Shown here: in pieces, positions 40,710 to 50,283 of the stretch
Numbering within the stretch: position 1 is the stretch's first letter
Layout: each line of letters starts with the position of its first letter
NCBI GenBank assembly: GCA_008330645.1
Contig: VLTN01000017.1
Coordinates: 1 to 64,000 of the forward strand
Source of the DNA: Cafeteria roenbergensis
Lineage: Eukaryota; Sar; Bigyra; Bicosoecida; Cafeteriaceae
DNA length: 64,000 bases
Direction: 5' to 3'
Made by a program: the position numbers and the translations under genes
The notes under the pieces: generated by a model
Database searches by the model: none
Seen by the model: only the letters and a program-made list of their open reading frames with translations
Told to the model about the DNA's origin: nothing

Positions 40710-42441
40710 TCAGAGTCCCCACGCGTCAAATAGGGGCGTGGGGTCGATGATCTCGCCCCGCTCCGCCGCCATCCCCGCGCCCTTGACAGCCGCCGCGCGT
40801 GCCTCAGCCACGGGCAGTCCGGAGCCCAGGTCCCCGACCGTGTCGCGCTCCGAGCGCATCCAGGCGGCCACGCGGGCGCGGCGCCACGCCTCCAGCGCGG
40901 CGGGGTCGGCGTCGGCCGCGGGCGCGTCCGTCTCGCCCGCGGCGCGGGCTGCGCGGGCGGCGCTGTGGACCGGGCGCTCGATCCAGTGCTGGTCGAACAC
41001 GGTGCCGTTGGTGTTGAACACCCACTGCCACAGGGCCACGGAGCCGTTGCGGGGCTGAAACCGCGCGTAGCCGAGGCCGTTGGTGCGAGCGGCGAGCCAG
41101 GCAGGCTCGTCCATCCACGCGCGCACGCCGCTGGTCTTGCCCCCGCCGCCCACGAGCATGACGGGGCGGCCCACGGGGGCGGCCCCGGAGCGGCAGGTGC
41201 CGTTGTACACGCGGCAGTGCATGCTCTGGTAGTCGTGGACGTGGCCGGTGAGGACGAGGTCGGCGCCCCCGGCCTCCAGCACCGGCTCCAGGATGGCGCG
41301 GGTGGCGCCCTCCTCCGGCAGCAGGGCGTTGAACGTGCTGTCGTACATGGGCCTGTGGAACTGCACGAGCACCCACGGGGTGCGGGTGCGGTTCACCGCG
41401 GCCAGGTCGCTGAGCAGCCACTTCGCCTGGGCAGAGCCCTGCGTGAAGTTGTGCTCAGTGGACAGCGTGATGACGTGGGCGACGCCGGGCAGGTCGAGGG
41501 AAGTCCAGTTGTTGTTAATGGTGCGCTCGCCCGAGGGGGAGTCGCCGCCGTCCATGGCCATGAGATGCTGGAACGGCACCCCGCACTCGCCCTGCGTGCC
41601 GCTGTCGAACTCGTACGAGCCCCAGGGCGGCCAGAAGCGCTCCGCGCCCTGCAGCTGGAGCACGTCGTGGTTCCCGCAGCCAGTCTGCAGTGGCACCCGC
41701 TTGAACACGGGCTCCACCATGCGGAACCAGTCGGCCCACAGGCCCTTGCGGCCCATGGCGTAGGAAAGGTCGCCGGGGAAGAGCTGCGCAGCGAGGGAAT
41801 CGGGGGGGGGGGCGTCAAGTGAGTGGGCGCGGCGGGGTCGAGACGGATCGCAAAACCCGCGCCTGGCGGGGAATCTCCGAGCGAACAGCGACCGCCTCGC
41901 GCGCGCGCGCTGCGGCGGCGGCGGCCCGGGGACTCACCACGACGGACGTCGTCTCAACCTCGTGCGCGAGCTGGTCGATGGAGGCGGAGGCGCGCCCCAT
42001 GTCGGCCAGGATGACGATGTTCGCGGAGGTCGCGTTGGCGGGCAGCCCCGGCACGGCCGTCGAGTTGGCGTAGCCGTCCACGGTCGTGCCGTACGTGAAC
42101 CACACGCGCTGGCCGGGCACAAGGCCGGTCATCGTGGCCGTGTTGATCTGACCGGGGTCCTCAAAGTTGGCGGCCTCGTTCGCGGGCGCCGCGCACAGCT
42201 GGTCGATGGTGTACGTCCTCGAAGTCCCGGTGACGCTCTGCTGCGCGCCCCCGGCCTGCTTGTAGGAGATCGTCGGGTCCCCGCCCTTGGTGCCGCTGAC
42301 CCACACGAGGCGCAGCTCGTCGACGCGCCTGGTGAGGGACAGGTGCGCCTGCTCTGGAAGCGCGGCCGCCGGGTTCAACAAGAGCGCCAGGGCCGCAAGC
42401 CCGACGGCACCCGTCGCCCCTGCCGGGAATCGAGGGGTCAT
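40710..42441 (-). CDS. Plant-type (high-molecular-weight) purple acid phosphatase
   Basis: Two exons, 42441-41938 and 41783-40710 (donor GTGAGT, acceptor CTGCGCAG, phase 0), encode 525 residues. A signal peptide (TGAVGLAALALLLNPAAALP) is followed by an N-terminal fibronectin-like domain (LRLVWVSG ... GLVPGQRVWFTYGT) and the metallophosphatase. Metal motifs: I is ADMG (the usual first Gly of GDxG is Ala, Asp kept), II GDLSY, III GNHD, IV VQFH and V GHVH, so all ligands remain. Several NxT/S sites suggest glycosylation. The C-terminal 110 residues extend past the catalytic core. It should be a secreted or vacuolar phosphatase or phosphodiesterase; distinct in architecture from the type 5 enzyme at 10498-12664. 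Confidence 0.85.
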
Positions 42442-42555
42442 GCTCGCTTGCGGTTCGTGGGCCGGGTGCACGCTCGTCGCACGCCCTGGGTGTGCCGCCC
42501 GGGAGCCGATTTCAGTTTGCCCAGGCTCGCGGCAGAGGCGACAGCAAGACCAGTC

Positions 42556-43841
42556 TCATTCGGAACCGTCGGCAGCGCTGTCGCCCGTGAACAGGTCCAG
42601 GCTCGCGTCAACAAGCTGCTTCTCGGCGGTCACAAGCGCGTCCAGCCGCCCAGCCGCAATGGCCGTCAGCTGCTGCGCCGCCCACCCCGGCATCTCGCCG
42701 CGGAACTGCAGCCGAGGCAAAAACGGCGCCCCCCGCGGCACCAGCGCCCCTCCCACACGAACGTCCGGGGCATCAGCTGCGATCCCCAGGGCCTCCCGAA
42801 GCTCCGCAGACATCGTCCCGCGTCGCGCAATGCCGGGCGGAGCGGCCGTGTTTCGCTGAGCAAAGTCCCTGCCCTTCCACGCGCCTGCTGTCACGGCGTC
42901 GCTGTGGTATCGCCCAGCAGCGCCGCCGCCGCCGCCGCCGGTCCTGCTGCTGCTGCCCGCCCCGCCCCGCCCCGAGCCCGACCCTCCAACGGCCCCTGCG
43001 GGCGTGCGCGGCGCCTCCAGCGCCTCCCTCCTCCGCTTCCGGCTGGCCGCAACAGCGGCGGTGTCGTTGGTCACGCGCCACGCCCCGCCGCCACGGGCGG
43101 CCACGGCGGGTTCGGCGCCTGCGTCATCGGCCGCCGCCCCCCCGCCCCACTGCGAGCCCGGCTGTGCGCCTGCTCGCCGCTCCCGCCCCACCACCGCGGC
43201 CGCGTCGCATTCCGCGTGGAACAGCGCCACCCGCTCGGCGTCCGCGACGGTGGCCACTTGCCTCGCTGCCGCCGCCTCGGCTGCGCTCAGCCACGCGCCA
43301 CCACCGTCCCAGCCGCCACCGTCGCTGTCCGTGCTCCCCGCGTCATCCACAAGGTCCACGCCGGGGAGAGCCAGCCCCGTTTCCGGGTCAAGCTGTGGCC
43401 CCGCGGCAGCCGGCGCGCTTCTGGCGCTGGCGGGGCGTGCCGCTGCATCGACCTGGCGCACCCGAAGGGCGCGCCCCGCGCCGAGCAGCTGGACCGCATC
43501 CCGGACCGACGGCAGCACCCCATAGAGCGATGCATCCTGCGCATGCACACGGCGCCACAGCGGGGCGGAGGAAGGCGACGGTCGACTTTTTGCCCCGAGA
43601 CGCGTCGACGCGCCAGGCGCGCCCCTGCCTTGCATCCATGCGGCAGGAGACACGCGCACGGGCTCACACCAACCCTGTCGACGGCAATCGGCGCTCCCTC
43701 CGTCCCGGCGTCGGAGGCCAGGAGCTGCAGCGCAAAGCTGGCCAGACGCGGGGCCAGGTGCGCTGGCAGCACCGCCGAGACGCGCGCCAGGTCGCCGCCA
43801 TCCACGCGCACGGCTTCGACAGACGCGCCGCACCCCTCCAT
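42556..43841 (-). CDS. Unknown two-exon protein (384 residues)
   Basis: Exon 1 (43841-43668, MEGCGASVEAVRVDGGDLAR...) joins exon 2 (43536-42556, DASLYGVLPSVRDAVQLLG...) in phase 0; donor GTGAGC, acceptor CATGCGCAG. The N-terminal 95 residues look like a small alpha/beta domain (HLAPRLASFALQLLASD; ALRVRQVDAAA). The centre is Gly/Ser/Ala-rich with a basic patch RKRRREAL that could be a nuclear signal. The last 60 residues are ordered (LPRLQFRGEMPGWAAQQLTA, then LDALVTAEKQLVDASLDLF). No family recognised. It lies 281 bp from the divergently transcribed ArfGAP gene. Confidence 0.55.
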
Positions 43842-44122
43842 GGCCCCGGCACCCTCGCCTCGCCGCGGGGTGGAGCGCCGGCCGGCAGCGCCGGCCGGCA
43901 GAGTGCCAAGTCAATATTAGCACGCGAGCACTCGAGCTGGCGCATCGCTCCGCTGCTTGCAGTTGTGCCCGCCCGAGCACCCCTGGCGCAGACCGCGGCT
44001 GGCGGCGCTCGCGTCCTGCAGCCTAGGCCGCGCCTGTTGCTCCCGCCGCCAGCACAGCCCGGCTTGCGGCTGCTCAGGGCCCGAGGGGTCGCCTGCGGCA
44101 GGCTCCGCGCACCAGCGCAGCG

Positions 44123-45519
44123 ATGTTCAGAGGCGGCCGCGAGCGCGCGGAGAACCAGCAGCTGCGCAACCAGCTCAAGACCCTGACGGGCGAGCTCCTG
44201 CGGAGCAACGCGCAGGTGACCGCGCTCAAGGACGCGCTCGCAGAGCGGGGAGCCCGCGACGGGCATGCGAGTGCGGCCGCGGACGCCGAGAAGGTCGCCT
44301 CTGACGCCGGGAGCGCCGCCGCTGCGGGCGAGCTCGACGGCGCCCTGATGGGCGAGGTGAAGCGCCTTCGCGCGGAGGCGCGCGCGGCTTCGGAGGCCCG
44401 CGACGCGGCGCAAGTGGCGGCGGAGCGCGCGGACGCAAGATCTGCGTCGCTTGAGGCGCAACTGTCGGCGCTGCGCGCGCGCGTTGCCGCCGCCAAGGAC
44501 GAGGCCTTCGAGGCCGGCCGCCAGGCTTCCGCAGCGGAGTCCCTCGGAACGGGCTCGGGCGCGGGCTCGGGCGCGGGCGCGGGGGCGGTCGCCGCGGTGT
44601 CGGATGGCCCGAGCAGCCCTCCTCGCAGCCTTGCCACCGGGACGCTGGCGTCCTCGCCCGCCCCTCCACGCCCGTCGCAACGCCCCTCTAGCGACGTTTC
44701 TGAGGAGTTTCTGGCGCCCTCTCTGTCGCCGCTCCCGCTTCTGCGGCCGGCGCCGTCCACGGCGCGGCGCCTCGAGCACGCCGAGGAGAGGCTGGTGGCC
44801 TCAGCCGACTCCATCAAGGCGCTGCAAGCGGCCATGGGCGCGCTCGAGACGGCGCTGGCGGCGGCGGCGGCCGCTGCGGGCGCCGCCGCGGACGCCGCCG
44901 GATCGGCCCGTTACGCCCCGTGGGCGGCAGGGGACCGCTTGGCCGCCGAGTCGCTCGCGTCGCTCGGCCGCGGCCTGAGGGCGCTGCAGGGCTACAACGA
45001 TGTGCTGGGGTCCGCGCTGCGCACCGGGTGCTCCGAGCCCCTGGCCTCCGTGGCGGCTGGAAGGCTGCTCCCGGCGGCCCGCGCAGCCCGCGCCGCGATC
45101 GCCGCCGGCGAGGCGGCCGCCAGCGCCGAGGCCAGGTACGTTGCCGTCCCGCTGACGGCAGCCGCCTCGCTCAGCGCCCAGCGCGAGGGCGAGGCCGCCC
45201 GCGCCGCCGCGGAGGCGGAGCTGGCACGCTTCGAGGCCGCGCGCCTCTGCGACACGGCCTGTGTGGCGCGGCGCTTGGCGCTGGTGGAGCGCTGCAGTGG
45301 CGCTCTCTTTGCTGTTCGGGCCTTCGCTGCGCAGCTGGGGGCGGCGGCGGAGATGGAGGCGGTCCGCTCGGCACCCGCGTTTGACGTCCTGCCGACTGCC
45401 CGGAGACTGGCGGAGGACAGGGAGGGGCGCTGGATCGCCACCTCCAGCACACTCCGCCGCCGCCTGGCCGGGGCGCTGACGGGGGACGGGGCAGCCGAGG
45501 CAGCTGCTGCTGCCGCCGC

Positions 45520-45550
<31 letters not shown>

Positions 45551-46695
45551 GCTGCACCCGGTGCCGGTGCCGGCGGCAGCGGCGCGAGCGGGCGGGGTGG
45601 GGCCGCGGGCGTATCTGCCGGCGACAGCGTGTCTGCTGAGGCGGCCTCCGCTGCCGCCGCCGCCGCCGCCTCGTCGGCTGACGGGTCGGGCGCGTCGCTG
45701 TGCGCTGTGGACAGGGCAGCCGCTGTCTGCCGCGTGGACGCGCTGGAGTCACTGGGGGGCCTGCCCGGGGAGGGGCCTGCGCCGACGTCGGCGCTGGCGA
45801 CGCCCTCTGCAGGCGGCGAGGACGGCTCTGCCGGTGCTTCCGGCTCTGCCGGTGACTTTGGCGGCGTGTCGGACGCGGTTTCACCGACGCTGGTGCGCGA
45901 GGCACGGCGGGCCAGCGGCACGTCCCGATGCCCCCCCGGGGGCGAGCGGGGTGGGCAGCTGCCCGGCGTCGGCAGCGACTCTGCGGGCGCCGACGCCGGC
46001 GGTGTTCCCGGCGACGGCGCTGCCGGTGGCGCCAGACAGGGCCTGACCGTGGCCGTGCCGGAGGGGCGCTCGTCGTCGGCCGGTCGCGCGCAGTCCAGCG
46101 AACCTCCCTCTCCCGGAGGGAGCGCCACGCCGTCCTCGCCTCCGGGGCGCGAGCACGCCGGCGTCGGCGGCAGCGGTGGCGTTGGCGTTGGCGTTGGCGT
46201 TGGCGGCGGCGTCGGCGGGCCGCAGGGCGCTCGCACGCCTGGCCGAGGCAGAGCAGCCCGGCAGTGGGCGTCGGCGCAGCTGGGCCGCCTGCGCTCCGCC
46301 GTGGGGCGGCGCGGGGCCTCCGGGTCCTCGCCCGACTCCCCCGTCGCCGGCCCCACTGGAACCCTTCCGAGCCTGGAGATCCCCGCGTCGCCGCTCCCGG
46401 GGGGCGCTGCGGGCGGGGCGTGCCCTGCCAGCCCGGACAGCGCCGGGGTGGTGTACAGCGGCTGGCTGTACAAGAAGGGCAGCAGCGGCCTGGGTCTGCG
46501 GCGAGACTGGAAGCGGCGCTGGTTCTTCGTGCGAGCGGGCAAGCTCTGGTACGTGCGGTCGGATAAGGACCCCAAGCCGGAGCCTGTGGCCGATCTGGTG
46601 GTCTGCAACGTGCGCGAGGGAGGAGGATCGGCGCCGCGCGCTGCCGGGGACGGGGCCGGCGGGGGACCTCTCGGTCTGGGCGTGACCAGGTCAGC

Positions 46696-46726
<31 letters not shown>

Positions 46727-48190
46727 GGCGGTGCTGGCGGCGGCGGCGGCGGCGGTGCTGGCGGTATCGGTGGTGTTGGTGGAAGCGGCGGCGGAGCTGG
46801 TTCGGGCGGCGGCAGTGGCGGCGGCGGCAGTGGCGGCGGTGCTGGCGGCGGCAGTGGGGCGGCTGGCAACACCAACACCAACACCAACAGCGGCAGCGGC
46901 AGCGGCAGCGCGGGTGACCTGAGCGACGTGCGTCACTCGTTCTCGCTCCGCACTCCAGGCAAGCGCGTGTGGGAGCTGCAGGCGGCGTCGCAGCGGCAGG
47001 CTGACGAGTGGGTGCGCGTCCTGCGCCGGTACGCGGAGCGCATGCTGGTGAGCGGGGGCCGCGCCTCCGTGGCCGCGGGCGGCGTGTTGGACGACCTTCG
47101 GAGGGGCGCGGCGGCGGAGGCGGCGGCGGAGCGGGCGGCAGAGGCAGCGGCTCGACGGCGGGCGCGGCGAGCAGCGGGCAGCAGAGCTCGCGGTGGCCGG
47201 CCGCCGCGGCCTGCCGGGGCCGGGGCGGGGGCCGGGGCTGCGGGCGGCTCTGGCGACGGGGCGGGAGGCCAGCAGGACGCAGCGGGGGAGTGGGACGAGG
47301 CGGAGGAGGAGGAGGACGACGACTCCGAGGAGCGAGAGGCCATGGCAGCGGCCGAAGCCGCGGCGGACGCGGCCGTGGCGCCGGGCGACGTGCCCTCCAA
47401 TGCGCGGCTGGCGGCGGTTCAGGCCGCGAACCCGGAGTGCGCCGACTGCGGGGCCCCGCGCCCCGACTGGGCGTCTCTCAGCCTGGGAGTGACGCTCTGC
47501 ATCGCTTGCTCGGGCGTGCACCGCAGCCTCGGCGTGTCCGTCAGCAAGGTGCGGTCGATGGTGCTGGATTCCTGGGACGAGGCCGGAGTGCTCGCGCTTG
47601 AGGCGGTGGGCAACGAGCCGGCCAACGCGGCCTGGCAGGCGCGGCTGCCTGACGGCTGGCAGCCGCTGCGGCCGTCGGCGCAGCGGGCCGACCGGCAGCG
47701 GTTCATCGAGGCAAAGTACAAGTGGCGCGGTTTCACGGTGCCGGCCCCGGAGGACGAGCTGGCGGCCCTGGTCGCGCCCGAAGCTGCGGCGCGCATCGTC
47801 GCGGCTGCGTCGGCCTCGAAGGCCGAGGGGCCGACGGGGGGCGCCGCGCACGAGGGCGAGACGTCGAGCGGCAGAGCAGCCCGCCGCGCGGCGGCGATGG
47901 AGGCGCTGGCCGGCCAGGCGCTGGTCCTGCTGGCGGCCAGGGGGGACTCCCCGGGCGTGAGCCGCTGCCTCGCATGGGGCGCCGCGCCCGGCTCCGTCGG
48001 GCTCCCGGAAACGGCAGAGGCGTCAGGGGGGGCGGTCCGGCCGGGGGACTCAGCTGTTGGCGCCGCGGCGCGAGCCGGCCACGCTAGCTGTGTCGCGCAG
48101 CTGCTGCTCTGCAACGCCGCAGTGGGCGAGGCGGAGCGCGCAGCTGCCGAGCAGGGGGGCGACGCTGCCGTTGCGGCGCTGCTCGCCTGA
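44123..48190 (+). CDS. ACAP-like ArfGAP with coiled coil, PH and ankyrin repeats
   Basis: 1355 residues, single exon. An N-terminal coiled coil (about 5-140; ENQQLRNQLKTLTGELLRSN) is followed by a helical stretch (about 215-450) in the place a BAR domain would occupy, then a Ser/Gly/Pro-rich linker. The PH domain starts at about 775 (SGWLYKKG, WKRRWFFVRAGKLWYV). About 98 Gly-rich residues interrupt it before it resumes (HSFSLRTPGKRVWELQAAS to about 975). The ArfGAP domain (about 1095-1205) has the exact C-x2-C-x16-C-x2-C finger (CADC ... CIAC) and arginine finger in GVHRSLGVSVSKVRSM. Two weak ankyrin repeats end the protein. It should stimulate GTP hydrolysis on Arf at phosphoinositide-bearing membranes. 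Confidence 0.88.
46625..46920 (+). repeat. Gly-codon microsatellite splitting the PH domain
   Basis: GGC/GGT-type triplet repeats, then ACC AAC and GGC AGC runs, encode poly-Gly, TNTNTN and SGSGSG between two halves of the PH domain of the ArfGAP protein. The frame stays open throughout. A second triplet tract, poly-Ala GCC/GCT, lies at about 45500-45556 in the same gene. Confidence 0.85.
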
Positions 48191-48574
48191 GGCGTGCAGC
48201 TCTCAGCGACCGCCCCGCAGGGCCCCGCGCGACTGCCCAGCGCAAGCGAGCCCCGAGTGTGAGTGTGCGAGCTCGCGCGGCTGCCGCAATATTCCGACTG
48301 GCCGCTCGTTCGAACCCGCAATGCAAGCATGGCACGCAAGCAAGGTCCCGCCAACTGGTCCCCCAAGGGCAGCTGCAGCAGTCGCGGCAGTGGCCCTGCG
48401 GCCAATCGCCTGGCGCGGCGAGGCACCCGGCTGCGTGGCGCTGTCAGCCGCCGCTCCGACACGCCCGCGCTGCTGCCTGGCGCTGGCTGCGGCCAGCGTG
48501 CTCGCCCGATGCCGAACAGCCGGCGGGACGCCCTTCGGGCGCGGGCGTCGGCGCGGCGGCGCCCCGACCGGCGG
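48191..48574. other. Convergent intergenic region
   Basis: 384 bp between facing stop codons of the ArfGAP and the hydroxylase. No gene or repeat of note seen. Confidence 0.4.
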
Positions 48575-49696
48575 TCACTTGGAGGTTGCAGCCGCCTTGT
48601 CGCGCCGCCGCATCGCCTCCTTGTAGCGAGTGTCCGTGCCGTGCAGGGAGTCCAGAATCCCCAGGACGCCGTAGTTCTCGTTGAAGACCTCGTGGTGCCA
48701 GTCGTGCCCCTCCGGCGAGACGTACGGCACGAGGAAGTAGCCGCAGTGCGAGTTTGTCGTGTAGATGAGCGCGAGGCAGATCCACGCGGCAGCCGTGGCA
48801 GGGTGAGAAGCCAGCAGCACAGGGCCCGCGATCACGGGGGCCACGTTCACGACAATGTGCTCCAGGGGGTGCGCGTACACCGCGGCGTACGCCACCGGGG
48901 CGGTGTACGTGTGGTGCGGCTTGTGGACCCACGAGTACAGCGACGGGTGGTGGGCGAGCCGGTGGCCGTAGTAGAACCCCACTTCCTCGACCAGCAGGAA
49001 AATGACCATGGAGCCAAGGAACGTCAGACTGCGGCAACGCAACGCACGGAACGCACCCTTGCGCATGGTTGCCGAGCGATTCCGGGTTGCCATCAGCGAC
49101 TGCAAGCGCTGGCTGCAGGCGGCCGGCTCACGCGTCTGGGACCTGGGCGAAGCGGGCTTCCGCCGAGGCAAAGCCCCACCACTGCCAGGACGCGCCCCAC
49201 ATGGGCTCGGCGATGAGAGTCAGCCCCGGGCCGATGACGAGCGTGTTGAGAAGAACGAGCGGGGCGCCGTCGAAGTAGTTTTCCCGGGCTGGCCCCTTTC
49301 CCTGCGATGCGAGGCAGGCGCACGAGCGCACAAACAACGATCACACTTGCGCGCGGGCGGCGCGCACGCGGCGCCCAAGGGCGGGGTGCCTCTTTGAGGG
49401 GCCGCCGGGCCGCAGCAGCTCGCGCACGGGGGGCTCACTGGTTGAAGCTTTCTCGGAGACGACTGATCGTTCCAGCCCGTGCGCCACCCAATCAAGAGGG
49501 AGTTGCCCCAGTAAAAGGACGCGGGGATGAAGCCGCACATGACCGTCGTGGCCAGCGTGGCGCCGACGCGCTCGCACAAGGCCGGCCACAGGTCGGAGAA
49601 CATGTGTTGCAGGCCGACTCCCAGGGCCGCCATTGCCAGGCTGAAGGCGACCTTGGTCACAGTGCCGGCCCGAAGGCCAGCCTTGGCGGCAAGCAT
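48575..49696 (-). CDS. Fatty-acid/sterol hydroxylase superfamily membrane enzyme (ERG25-like)
   Basis: Three exons, 49696-49439, 49301-49132 and 49028-48575 (donors GTGAGC, GTGAGC; acceptors CATCGCAG, TTGCCGCAG; phases match), encode 293 residues. Hydrophobic helices occur in exons 1 and 2 and early exon 3. The di-iron histidine boxes are HRLAHH, HKPHH and HDWHHEVFNENYG, followed by GILDSLHGTDTRY. This is the C-4 methylsterol oxidase / sphinganine hydroxylase pattern, so it should be an oxygen-dependent ER membrane enzyme. YAHPLEH between boxes 2 and 3 favours the sterol oxidase branch, but the substrate is inferred. ATG 49696 precedes the first helix. Confidence 0.85.
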
Positions 49697-50283
49697 TCCG
49701 CCGGGGTTGGCGGGCTGAGAGGTGTGCGGAGGCCGGGTGCGGCCCTCAGGCGGCTCGGCGCCTCTGCAAGTATTTCGCCGCCGCCCTGCCAGATTCCCGG
49801 CAAGGCTCCTCGAGTCGGTCGGGGAAATCTGACGGGACCCTGCTCGCCCGGCGGCCGGCGGCCGCATCAGGCACGCGCTTGGGCGGCGCCGGCGGCCGAG
49901 TCTGCGACGTTCTCATCGGCCCACCCCCGTCGGATGGCCGCCGCGCTGGCCGTGCAGCGCGTGCGCGAGGACGAATCTGCGTGGTCGAAGTAACAGCAGC
50001 AGTCGTGCTGGGCGATGTCTCTGGACCGGCGGCCGGGACACCAAGCCCCTCGAGCACTCGCTTGCGTTTGATGGCCGGGCAGCCAGGCGCGCAGCGCTGC
50101 GTGTGGCGTGCGCGCTCAAGGGCAACCTCCCGCTCCCGCCCAGGCAGCGCCCGCCGAGCTTCCGTGCTTGCAACTTGCATGATTCAGAAACACTACGCAG
50201 CGCGCTGAAACGCAAAGCACACGCTACTCACCGATACCCCCCCCCCCCCTTCCGCGCCAAACCCAAAGCGGCGGGCCGTCCAC
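49697..50283. other. Intergenic region upstream of hydroxylase
   Basis: 587 bp between the kinesin stop codon and hydroxylase start (both genes minus strand). Ten consecutive C occur near 50239-50248. No supported gene; probably hydroxylase promoter and kinesin 3' untranslated sequence. Confidence 0.4.

Noticed and set aside
49746-50180. Possible small gene upstream of the hydroxylase (minus strand)
   Set aside because: Arg/Pro-rich sequence without domain, signal or splice support; more likely leader or promoter.
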